Shown: positions 10,773 through 20,382 of the stretch, in pieces
Numbering within the stretch: the first letter of the stretch is position 1
Layout of the letters: every line of letters begins with the position of its first letter
Assembly (NCBI RefSeq): GCF_026151205.1
Contig: NC_087077.1
Coordinates: forward strand, 2,728,001-2,792,000
Source: Bolinopsis microptera
Taxonomy: Eukaryota > Ctenophora > Tentaculata > Lobata > Bolinopsidae
Direction: 5' to 3'
DNA: 64,000 nucleotides
The notes under the pieces: generated by a model
The model's database searches: none
What the model was told of the DNA's origin: nothing
Seen by the model: only the letters and a program-made list of their open reading frames with translations
Position numbers and translations under genes: made by a program

Positions 10773-12470
10773 GACTACTTTAGTACTATATAGACTTGGT
10801 TCATACGTATCTGTTGGTTCTTTGCTTTGTTTTGATTTTGAAGAGTAGAGGTTTTAAAATATCCGGATCGAAAAGTTGTTTGTAAGTCGCTTTATTGTGA
10901 TGATTCTGATTCAAAATGTTTGATCATTACGTTTTAGCGACAAATGAAAATGCTCTTTTTCAGGAATATTCCCATTAAAAGTGCATTTTTATTTTTTACT
11001 TGTCGCAAAAACGGAATGACCAAAAATCTTAAATCAGTGCTTTGGTTGGTTTTATTATTGTAAAACCTGATCTCAAAGTATGTGTAAGAATATTTCATTT
11101 TAACAAATACTTTATATATACAGGGCACAGGCCATATTATGTTCTAGCATCACATATTTTAGTGATAAGGTAATACTAATAGTGTTCCAAAGATTTATTT
11201 ATACTTTATTTCATGTCCGTTTTGCCTAACATTTGTATTTCCTTTATAAATTTAGCTAGGATGTGACAGTACAGTAGTTACTTAGTTAGAGAACAGTATT
11301 AATGTGACAAGGTCGGGCTAGTCCCAATTGTCATGTTGAGAGAGATCAGACTGATCAGAGAGAGGTAGAGAGAGAGGTAGAGAGGGTTGTTGAATTAGGA
11401 GATGAGGAAATGTGACGTCATTGAAGGGCGGATCAAAGAGAAAAGTAGCTCATTCTTTTTGCAATTCCTATTTAATTCTTTAATTATGATAATGAATCAA
11501 TTTGCAAATATTGTTTAAATTTGTCTCAGTTTTAGTTTCTGGGGAAAAGAGAACTTGAGACTCACCACTCGGATGACAACACGGGAATACAAATTTATTT
11601 GTAAACTTTTTCTGGGCTACCAGAAAGGGGAGTTTTTTCGGTCGAGGTAGCATAAGCTTTGATAAAAATAATGGATGATGATTAATCACTCGACTGTCAC
11701 GTTACTTTTTAAACACGTTATCTTGGTGGCCCTGAATGACTATTCGAAATCATAGCTCTCTAATCTGATCCCAACCCTGACCCTAACCTAATCTCTAACA
11801 AAAGCATATGCTGAAACCTTAATCCTAACGAGAAATTTGACTAACTTCATTAAAGGGTCATATCACGTGATCGAGACAGTTTTTCGCCAATATCTCGCCA
11901 GGGGAGCATTTTAACCCTATGCGATGGGGTGATCGACTGTAGAGGGGCCCTTTTAGAAAAATCTCAAAGATCGACTGTAGAGTGATTTAGCACGCTCAAA
12001 AAATAATTATTTTTCATTGTATACCTTATCGGACCTTATTTGGATGGATATTAATTGATCGCTGGAGGCCCTAACTTTCATCTTAATGTCCGTTCAAATA
12101 AAGTCCGTTCATTTAAGGTCCGTCCAAGTTAAAGTCCGTTGAATGTTTTTCAAAAATTTGTCCACTTCGAACTTTTTGTCCAGAATATGACAATATGGGA
12201 ACTTTATTGTGTCGTATTGTGCCGTATTGTATCTCGTTATACATAACAAATTAGTAATACATCATTTGGCGTAAGGAACCCCTAAGGGATAAATAGCAAT
12301 TAGTAATACATTATCACTCTTCTTTCCTATTCTCTTGTTATAGATTGAAAATTCAAAATACACAAAGAGGCCATAAGATTGGCCATAAAGCTCAGGTTTA
12401 AAGGACCACTTCATGAACTGAATAAGGTCAAAGAGGACAACGATTTGCTGACCGTAGTTTGATGCTCCAT
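10773..12470. other. Non-coding, no recognised gene
   Basis: AT-rich DNA downstream of the BTB gene. It includes a purine-rich GAGAGAGGTAGAGAG stretch (11340-11390) and several direct AAAGTCCGTT-type repeats (about 12085-12145). No coding support. Confidence 0.5.
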
Positions 12471-13770
12471 TATAAGTTCGTGAACAATTCAAATGACAAA
12501 GTTAAGGTTTTCCTCATATTCATAATTCTGAATTCAGTTTGTATTTGTGCGGCTTCGTGTGCACCGGGCATCCTCTCCCCCTGCCCGATGCGATGATGGG
12601 TATGCACTATGCAGAGGCGCTCCTACTAAATCGCTCGCCCAAATTTTAAGAAAATTCTTGTGAAAAGGCTCTTTGGGTATGAAATTGATATGAATCGGTG
12701 TATTTTTGGACGCTGATTCCGAATCACCCCCATGACGTAGGGTAAAAATGCTTCCCTGGAGAGTTATGGGCAAAAAACCGTTTTGGTCACGTGACAGGCT
12801 AGTAAAACATGAATTCGATTGTTTAGGGCTCGGGTTAGGGTTATGGTTGTGGTAAGGGTTATGGTTAGCTTCGAGGTTATGGTTAGGGTTAGGGTTGGGA
12901 TTAGGGTTTTATAAAATAAATGTAAAACCGTTTTGTACGGCTGCAAAACCATAAAAACCAAAGTCACGTGAAATTTTTGGGCGAGCGAATTAGTAAGAGC
13001 CATGCAGAGGGGTGTACCTTTTACTTTTAGTCTGCGACAAAGCAAAGTGTGATATGCTATAATTGTGTTTTACTGTGCGACAGCCGAATTAGCGGTTTCG
13101 GACAGGAGTCGTTTTTGGCGACATCTGTGATCTGTCCGACTTTCGGATCACATTTGTAATTTCGGATCACATTCGTATTTCACAAGCTCACGGGTAATCT
13201 TGTGAAGTTGCTCCCACTGTCCTAGTGCTGATCTGATCCATCGATAAGTGATTGACTATTTGAGGACAGGATCGTTCTAGCTAATAAATTTAAACTATTG
13301 TCCAATTAATTGACATCGAATGAAAATAAACTATGGTAGAGTTTAAGAGTTCAGCTCAGATCAATAGATCATATCTCGAATTGGAAATGTTAAGTATACA
13401 AAGTAGCTAGTAATAGTTCAGATCATGTCTCCAATTATAAATGTGTCGTATTGAAATTTATAGATCACAATTTCGGACAGATGTCGGTTTTTTCTTAGTC
13501 GGACAAGAGTCGCAGGGTCGGACAATAGTCGCTGTCGGACAAATGTCGTATTACCCTTATAGGCATAGCCTTGGCCTTTTATTAGTCTGTCATAATCCCG
13601 CGCCATATCTTCAATCAATATGAACACTGAAGCCTGAGATCCCCAAATAAATTGTGTCATGTGAAAAACAGTGAATATTATGGTTTTGTGGATTAATCGT
13701 AATATATATATCGAGCAAGAACCAAAGCAAACATAATTTTTGCTGTTGCATAACCTCGCCACGTGATTCT
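12470..13770. repeat. Dispersed repeat R, copy a, with two internal insertions
   Basis: About 470 bp of repeat R in three parts (about 12470-12617, 13002-13080 and 13555-13770). It matches copies at about 24305-24790 and 29807-30285. Shared landmarks are TAAGTTCGTGAACAATT, TTTGTATTTGTGCGGCTTCG, GCCCGATG, GTGTTTTACTG, CAATATGAACACTGA and ATCGAGCAAGAACCAAA. Element T interrupts it at 12618-13001. A second insert of about 470 bp (about 13077-13550), rich in TCGGACANNNGTCG motifs, interrupts it again. R carries no coding sequence. Confidence 0.75.
12618..13001. mobile_element. Element T1: inverted-repeat transposon with TTAGGG-like core
   Basis: A 384 bp element with inverted ends: CGCTCCTACTAAATCGCTC on the left, and the complement of GGCTCTTACTAATTCGCTC on the right. 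It is flanked by a 9-bp direct repeat ATGCAGAGG (12609-12617, 13002-13010). The uninterrupted target is visible in repeat R copy b near 24491-24506. The centre (about 12826-12912) is a degenerate array of GGTTAG/GGTTAT units resembling metazoan telomere repeats. An 8-9 bp TSD fits hAT or Mutator-type elements. No transposase is present. A second copy, T2, spans 26278-29806. Confidence 0.8.
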
Positions 13771-14156
13771 GCTTATTTGGTTCACAGGTTTTTCCTAGAC
13801 TTTGTGATCGGACTTAAACTTTCTGTACCAGTATTTCGTTATCTTAGAATTTATTCCGCTTTTATTTTATTCCCACTCTCGACTCCTCGCTAGCAGTCCG
13901 GTTAATTTAGTATCTCTAGGTACCTTCTCATTTAATCATTAGGACCTATTAAAGAACATCTCACCCTCTCAGAAAACTCCGTTTGGAGATATTTCTTATT
14001 ACGATCTATGTTATTAATTTTCCTTGTGTTTGAACTCTGTCACTTTTTAACTTACTTACTTTGGATACTTTGGAGAGATTCGTAGATTCCTCTACTGGGC
14101 ATCGCTGCTGCCTTATTCATACTCCAGTCCAGCAAAGAATTTCCATTAGGACAGGT
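13771..14156. other. Non-coding, probable LINE 3' flank
   Basis: No gene. It adjoins the 3' end of the minus-strand LINE fragment and may include its 3' UTR. Confidence 0.4.
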
Positions 14157-14726
14157 TTAATTGCTCACAGGTGGGTTATCTGGAAACGGTTTAAGAAATG
14201 CTGATAGTTTTGCTTTGAACAGCAGTGGGTCTTCAATGTGGTGAAGATCTGATGGAATGGTGTTCCATAAACGTGGCCCCATTACTGCAAATGAACCATC
14301 ATACAATGACTGTTGACGTTGAGTACTGCTCTTGCTGAGACTTGGAATGGTGGCCTTGATTCCGTGTCTTGATGGAGTAGAAAAAATAATCCCAAGGTCA
14401 TTTGGGCAGCGTTGATGTAAGATTTTCCACATGTGGATGATAATATAACGCTCTCTCCTCCTTTGCATCGACATTAGATTTAGTGCTTTGAGCCGCTGCC
14501 AATAGTCAAGATGTTGAACACCCCAAATCCTTGAGGTGAAAGTACGCTGTACTCCTTCAATCTGTTGGATGTCTGAGATTTTACTGGTATTCCACAGAGG
14601 GCAGCAGTACTCTAAGTCTAAATGACTTCGGATAAGTGACTTGTAAAGTGTCAACATTGTGATTCTATTTCTGCACTTGAACGCACTGAGCACCCAGGCT
14701 GCCACTTTTCTAGCTCGAGATGCCAT
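14157..14726 (-). pseudogene. 3' fragment of a jockey/CR1-like LINE reverse transcriptase ORF
   Basis: A 189-codon open frame matching only the C-terminal part of the LINE polyprotein at 34577-36901. Shared blocks include YKSLIRS, EYCCPLW, GVQRTFTSRI, RRRERYII and SLSKSS, and both end at PDNPPVS. The catalytic RT core and endonuclease are missing. 5' truncation is normal for LINE insertion. It is a dead fragment of a family with another member in this window. Confidence 0.8.
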
Positions 14727-14836
14727 AGAACAGCATTCTTACATTCTATCAACATGCCTACCTTCTCCAAATTCATCTCTGGTCGGACAGGATCTCAACA
14801 GCTACTTGACTCTGATGGAAACATCTACTGTCGGAG

Positions 14837-15016
14837 ATGGTTGAGGGCTTTCACAGAGGATTTAAATCCCGAGTGCATCGCCCAAAGCCCTCTGTTCAAG
14901 AGTATGTGCGAGCTATCAAAGAGCAGCAAGTCATTACTGACTTTCACATCGACAGGTTGAGTGTTGGCAAGACACCCGCTAAGAGGCGAAGGATGTCTAT
15001 TGACTTGTTAATTTAA
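14837..15016 (+). pseudogene. Possible MULE-type transposase C-terminal remnant
   Basis: A 59-codon frame beginning MVEGFHRGFKSRVHRPKPS and ending in a basic tail resembles the end of MULE-type DDE transposases common in invertebrates. It has no catalytic region. It is wedged between the minus-strand LINE fragment and the plus-strand LINE at 15.1 kb. Recognition is from memory of the family and is tentative. Confidence 0.35.
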
Positions 15017-15129
15017 ATCAAAAGTACGGAGTTAAACTGGGCTAGATATAGGGTAGAGTTCACATGTTCTGTAAATCATAGCTGGTGGATCACATCAATT
15101 CAATGTACTGTACACTGCCTCAAGTTTGA

Positions 15130-15636
15130 CAGCTATGAGGATACGACTAAAAAAACAAAGCTATTGAACAGCACCATCAAACGACTCAAGCCCGAATGCA
15201 TATATGTTCACACAGGGATAAATGACCTTCTCAAAAAGAAATCTGGTCTCGTGAGTATCGTTGAGGAGTTCTCCGAGCACCCATGATGAACACAACCAAA
15301 GCCCAAATATGCTTCTCAGGACTGATTCCATCGAGCAACGATAAAGCCCTCAATGAGAGAATCAGCATCGTCAACAAAGATGTTGAAGACTATGTGAGCT
15401 GGCTCCACAAACACAAGCCGGTTGCAAAAGATAGGATCTTTACCTTCCAAAATGACAGCATCGGTGACCAAAACTTTTACACAAGTAACGAAGGGTTCAA
15501 GCTGAGAGAACGAGGTCAAAAAATGCTGTGGGTGCGCCTCCGTGAAGGAATGAGGAAAACAATGCGCTTACCTCGAGTAAGCTACCAACCAAAGGACAGA
15601 TCCAGACGCAGCACGAACAGGTTTAGAGATGAATAG
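15130..15636 (+). pseudogene. LINE ORF1, SGNH-hydrolase-like, frameshifted
   Basis: The frame before 15282 reads ECIYVHTGINDLL, like the block III region (GxND) of SGNH/GDSL esterases found in CR1-type ORF1 proteins. It stops at two TGA codons at 15283-15290. The protein continues in another frame from ATG 15283 for 117 codons (ICFSGLIPSS, then FKLRERGQKMLWVRLREGM, which fits the C-terminal SGNH block). A frameshift near 15280 thus breaks ORF1. Its stop at 15634-15636 overlaps the ORF2 start by 8 bases. Confidence 0.55.
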
Positions 15637-18600
15637 CCCCCCTAAGATGAGACACTCACTCAAACTCATGAGCTGGAACATCAACCACCAGCGTGACAAA
15701 TTTGAGGGTGTCAAATTCGAAATTGACGAGGTCCAGAAGCTCATAGCTGGCCACGATATCGTCTGCCTACAAGAAACTAAAGGACAGGTTTCTATGCGGG
15801 AATTCAAATGCTTCAACGCCAACAGATCGGATAGCAACTCAGGTGGCGTGTGCACAGCGATCCGGAAGCACTTGGCTGCAGGAGTAGTCAGAGTTCATTT
15901 TTCCAAATGCGACGACATACTCATCGTAAAGCTTAAAGCCAAATACTTCAACCTTGACAAAGATCTGAATCTTATCAATGTGTACGACTCGCCAGCTCAT
16001 GGCTCATACAAGAAACGAATGCGTTCCAAAATGGAACAATATACAACCACTTGTGAGCACTTAGAAGAGTGTCTATCAAATATCCCCGACTCCGAAGATG
16101 CTGCCATACTTGGTGACATGAACGCGCGGACCGGCACATTGAACGACTTCCTTATACCATGCGAGTCTAGGGACCTTCAAGTTGAACTCGATCCTCCCCA
16201 GCATTCTATATCTCCTACTGAGGTAGCCTCTAGAAACAACCAAGATCGGATTCTCAACTCCAACGGCAAACCCTTCATTGAGCTACTCCAGACAACTGGA
16301 ATGATAATCCTAAACGGAAGGACAATTGGGGACATATTTGGCAGTCCAACTTGCATTCAAAGAAATGGAGTAAGTACGGTCGACTACATTTGCGTGTCCC
16401 ACAGCCTCCTTCATCGGGCAAGGTTCTTCAAAGTTGGTGACCTCACCCCTTATTCTGACCACAGACCAATATCCACCACTTTAACCACTAACATAAGGAA
16501 CATTGTGATGGCTGGCGACATCTCGAACGAAATGGAGCTCAAATTCGCATCGATCCCGAAGCCATTCAAGTGGACCAAAGATGCCTGCTCTGGACTTGGT
16601 ACCACAGAAAAATTCAAGTCAGCCCAGAACACCGCTCAATTCAAAGAAAAAGTTGATTCTCTTCTTCAAACTGATATTTCCTCCCCTGACGACATTCGCA
16701 GTTTCAATGAAATTGTGATTGCCACCTTTACTAACCTGGCAAGTCAAGTTACCACCCAGAAAAGTGGAAAGCCCAGTACTAACAAAAACAAATGGTTTGA
16801 TTGGAGTTGTAGGCATGCTAAACGATTAGTCTGTAGAGACGAAAGAGCCAAGAATAACACCCACATCGATCCTATGCTCGTGGAATCCAACCGAGCAAGA
16901 TTTTACCTCCGTAAGAAAGAATACAGGGCACAAACACGAGCTAGAAAGGGAGCTTACCTATACAAACTTAACGAGAAAATCAACCTCAGCAACAACATCA
17001 ACTGGGCTGCTTTAAAAGACCTCTCGTCCGCTTGCAAGGACCCCGATACATTCGACATATATGACCTGATCGCATTTCACAAGTTCTTCAACGACCTATA
17101 CAATCAGAAGTGCAAGGACCCCTCGCACGGTGGACTACAAACGAACACTTCGACCAACGAAGCTGGTGAACAGGGAACCGAGTACCACCTCGAGCCACCA
17201 GTCGAACTTGAAAAACTCAACACAGAGTTTACTATCCAAGAACTGGAGAAAGTCACCAATAAGCTCCAGAATAACAAAAGCGTTTCATGTGATCTTATCT
17301 CCAACGAGATGCTCAAGAGCTCCAAACTCGGTCTCCAAAAAGTCCTTCTGAAACTATTCAATGGTTGCCTAACGCAAGGAATCTACCCCTGGAACTGCTC
17401 AATAACTACCCCCCTACACAAAAAGGGGGACAAGCAGAACCCCGATAACTATAGAGCAATCACAGTCGGAAGTTGCCTTGGAAAACTCTTTGCATCCCTC
17501 CTCCTTGATAGGCTGATCGAATTCCGTAAAGTCGTCTGTCCCGACTTCCCTCACCAACTCGGATTCAGAGCTGGTGCCCAGTGCTCTGACCATATCCTGA
17601 CCCTTACAACGATCATCGAGAAGTATACAAAGAAGCTGAAGAAGAAAATATTCGCTTGCTTCGTGGACTATCGTAAGGCGTTCGACACAGTTTGCAGGGA
17701 GGCTCTCATGTACAAACTCAGTAGACTTGGTATCGGAGGAAGCTTCTTCTCTTGCCTCCAGAACATGTACAGCAACTCAGTTACCCGTATCAAACTGAGC
17801 AAGAAGCTGTCGGACACCATCGATGTCACCATTGGTACCGAACAGGGGCATCCAATGTCGCCGGAGCTCTTCAAGGTATACATTTATGACCTCTCCATTA
17901 GACTAGCAGCTCTTGAGGACTTGTCAATTCCAGAACTGAACGGCTTCCCGGTCAGCCATCTTCTGTGGGCAGACGACCTGATACTTTTGGCACTCGACGC
18001 CAAAAGCCTGCAGAAACAACTTGATTGCCTGTACGAATTTGCAAGTAAATGGGAACTGTCAATTAACATCGACAAAACCAAAATCATGGTATTCAACTCG
18101 AGCTCTCGTTTGCTGAAGTGCTCCTACGGGTTCAAACTAGAGAACCTGGACATCTCATCGGCCAAATCTTACTGCTATCTAGGCATTCAATTCAGTCTCA
18201 ACGGTTCATTTAAAGGTGCCATGAACGAACTGAGGAAAAAAGCACTAAGAGCATTTTTCTCGATCAGACGCATGGTCGACACTCGAGCATTAACAACAAA
18301 AACCATGCTCAAGCTTATAGACAGCCTCGTTAAACCAGTCGCTACGTATGCCTGTCAGATATGGCTACCGTGTACAAAAATGGCAAAGGAGATGGCTTGC
18401 GCTGATGGTTCAAGACAGAACCTTGCTAGAGCTGCAACAAAGGACGCACTTGAGACAACACACCTGAAAATGCTGAAATGGGTGCTCGGCTTACACAAGA
18501 AAGCTAACAACAACTTCTGTTACGGAGATACGGGCAGGTTACCATGGGCCCTGTCGGTACTACCACAATGCCTGAGATACTTCGACAGATTGTCTCAGAC

Positions 18601-19303
18601 ATCACCCGACGTGAGCAGCGTCAACTTTCTTGTACATCAGACATTCCAAGAGCAGAAGAATCTAAACCTCTCTTGGTATAAGACCTGGAACTCGATCGCT
18701 CAGTCTGAATCCAAAGCGGCCAAATTCGCTCGATCCGACCAACACAGAGCAGAAGGAACGACCTCAACTGCACATGGAAATTTGGTTGATCACTTTGTAA
18801 AAGATTGGAGAACAGATTTAGCATCCCAAAAGAAAATGCAATTTTACTGCACTATCAAACAGGTATTCGGAGAGGAGCAGTATCTCAATCTAAAGAATAG
18901 TCAATGTCGCATGCACATAGCAAAAATCCGCTCCAGTAGCCATGACCTTCTTATTGAGAGAGGGAGATACACAAAAGAAACTGGAACGTGGACGAGAGCC
19001 TGCAGATTCTGCTGCAACAAGGATAACGTTCAAGGCTTAGAATATCTCCCCTTTTTCGAAGGAACAATCATTGAAAATGAAGAACACTGCCTCACTGAAT
19101 GTCCAATGTACCACTCAGCGAGACTCTCACTGTCGGAAAACCTTAAGAGTCTTTTGCTGCTCAAGGAATACGGAGCTATCATGAATTCTGCCCATGTGCA
19201 AGAACTGGGCAAATTCCTTTGCAACTGTCACCGCATCAGGAACCCGAAAAAGACGCCAATACTGCCTGTCACCCCATCAGGACTACCAACTCAACAGACA
19301 TAA
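15629..19303 (+). CDS. LINE ORF2: endonuclease-reverse transcriptase
   Basis: An intact 1224-residue non-LTR polyprotein. The N-terminal APE-type endonuclease (residues about 10-285) shows MSWNINHQ, CLQETKG, ILGDMNART, STVDYICVS and YSDHRPIS. The reverse transcriptase (about 560-830) shows HKKGDKQNPDNYRAIT, LGFRAGAQCSD, FVDYRKAFDTV, GTEQGHPMSPELF and the catalytic box LLWADDLIL, with W replacing the usual first residue of FADD. A C-terminal Cys/His cluster (CRFCC, HCLTEC) near 1130-1170 is a likely zinc knuckle. It makes cDNA by target-primed reverse transcription. The start overlaps ORF1's stop by 8 bases (ATGAATAG), suggesting coupled reinitiation. The frame's integrity implies recent activity. 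Confidence 0.9.
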   Translation: MNSPPKMRHSLKLMSWNINHQRDKFEGVKFEIDEVQKLIAGHDIVCLQETKGQVSMREFKCFNANRSDSNSGGVCTAIRKHLAAGVVRVHFSKCDDILIVKLKAKYFNLDKDLNLINVYDSPAHGSYKKRMRSKMEQYTTTCEHLEECLSNIPDSEDAAILGDMNARTGTLNDFLIPCESRDLQVELDPPQHSISPTEVASRNNQDRILNSNGKPFIELLQTTGMIILNGRTIGDIFGSPTCIQRNGVSTVDYICVSHSLLHRARFFKVGDLTPYSDHRPISTTLTTNIRNIVMAGDISNEMELKFASIPKPFKWTKDACSGLGTTEKFKSAQNTAQFKEKVDSLLQTDISSPDDIRSFNEIVIATFTNLASQVTTQKSGKPSTNKNKWFDWSCRHAKRLVCRDERAKNNTHIDPMLVESNRARFYLRKKEYRAQTRARKGAYLYKLNEKINLSNNINWAALKDLSSACKDPDTFDIYDLIAFHKFFNDLYNQKCKDPSHGGLQTNTSTNEAGEQGTEYHLEPPVELEKLNTEFTIQELEKVTNKLQNNKSVSCDLISNEMLKSSKLGLQKVLLKLFNGCLTQGIYPWNCSITTPLHKKGDKQNPDNYRAITVGSCLGKLFASLLLDRLIEFRKVVCPDFPHQLGFRAGAQCSDHILTLTTIIEKYTKKLKKKIFACFVDYRKAFDTVCREALMYKLSRLGIGGSFFSCLQNMYSNSVTRIKLSKKLSDTIDVTIGTEQGHPMSPELFKVYIYDLSIRLAALEDLSIPELNGFPVSHLLWADDLILLALDAKSLQKQLDCLYEFASKWELSINIDKTKIMVFNSSSRLLKCSYGFKLENLDISSAKSYCYLGIQFSLNGSFKGAMNELRKKALRAFFSIRRMVDTRALTTKTMLKLIDSLVKPVATYACQIWLPCTKMAKEMACADGSRQNLARAATKDALETTHLKMLKWVLGLHKKANNNFCYGDTGRLPWALSVLPQCLRYFDRLSQTSPDVSSVNFLVHQTFQEQKNLNLSWYKTWNSIAQSESKAAKFARSDQHRAEGTTSTAHGNLVDHFVKDWRTDLASQKKMQFYCTIKQVFGEEQYLNLKNSQCRMHIAKIRSSSHDLLIERGRYTKETGTWTRACRFCCNKDNVQGLEYLPFFEGTIIENEEHCLTECPMYHSARLSLSENLKSLLLLKEYGAIMNSAHVQELGKFLCNCHRIRNPKKTPILPVTPSGLPTQQT

Positions 19304-19879
19304 TACAGATCAACCATCATTATGCAGATTTCACGATCTGTTGTACGAGGAAGGAACACTAGTGATTACTGTTTCCAGTACGTTGTGACTGTGAGTGGGA
19401 GGACTGTTTGAGTATGAATGTGTCTTTTGTGGACTCGAATACTAATATCGCAGTTTAGTGACCATTGAAGTTGCCTTTTACTACTTCCTCTTATGTTAAA
19501 TTATTATTTCAGCAATTGTTTCTATTTCGGTTGTTTGTACGGGAGTTAAATTTTAAGTGATTTTTTTTTAAATTTTCATGATTCTTGAATCTCGAATTTT
19601 ACTTACTCTAGATATGTTATTCATTCATGTATAGTCGAGACGATGGTGTTAGTGCCATCTCCGACAACTTTACGTTTAATTCCGTTTAATTCCGTTTAAT
19701 TCCATCACTAATTGTACGTCACATCACTAATCATACGTGATATGATCTGACCCCTAATAATCGGGGGCCCCCCTTTGTCGTGCAGCCGACATGATGTGAC
19801 CACGACATATCAGAAGACACTATAACTCCAAGATCTTTAACCAGAAAAATAAAAAAGAAGAATAAAAACTAAAAAACAG

Positions 19880-20090
19880 GACACCCATTGTTTGCACCCC
19901 ATGTAACGTTTTATACGTTGCAAATTTGTTTTTGAGTCCGGAAATTCTTGTTTTATTTTGTCAGATATCTAAAATACTCTTGCAATAGTTATTTATGTAA
20001 ATAGCTATCTTGATTGAATGTGGATACGATAAATCGATTAAATTTATCGTGCCCAGGGCCAGTGTGCTCATCAATAGAAGTGCAGGAATA
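19880..20090. repeat. Dispersed repeat, first copy (about 200 bp)
   Basis: It matches 37535-37740. Shared text includes GGACACCCATYGTTTGCA, CCCATGTAACGTTTTAWAC, GTTGCAAATTTGTTTTTGAG, TCCGGAAATTCTTG and TTTATGTAAATAGCTAT. Both copies lie just 3' of a minus-strand gene (stop codons at 20383 and 37823). No termini or coding sequence are evident. Confidence 0.75.
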
Positions 20091-20382
20091 ATACCGACTC
20101 AAATTAGCACAAATGTTGCTGAACCTTCACAAAACTGAAAACACTAAAGGAATACCGGTATTTGAGGAAGTATATTGTAATTAAGCTGAAACCGGTTGGA
20201 TTTAAATATTTCGATTATGGAATTTTAAACGATAAAATTGACTACAAAAACAAATGATTTTACAAAATTATTTGAAACAAATTGATCCGGGAACTTTTCA
20301 TTATTCAAACGGGCTACTCGGTATAAATCTGGAACAGTCCAGGCACACACCGAGTATCAGCTGGGAAACAGTCTAGGAACCT

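Larger units (their letters stand above)
15100..19710 (+). mobile_element. Two-ORF LINE (SGNH-type ORF1, EN-RT ORF2)
   Basis: A non-LTR retrotransposon with a damaged ORF1 (about 15100-15636) and an intact 1224-codon ORF2 (15629-19303), then a roughly 400 base 3' region. A (CGTTTAATTC)3 repeat at about 19670-19701 could be the short tandem 3' tail typical of CR1/L2-type elements. The 5' and 3' boundaries are estimates, and no flanking duplication was identified. The esterase-like ORF1 together with the EN-RT ORF2 suggests the CR1/L2 group. Confidence 0.7.

Noticed and set aside
12826-12912. True telomere or chromosome end
   Set aside because: Units are degenerate, short, inside a transposon and repeated at a second locus, with genes on both sides.
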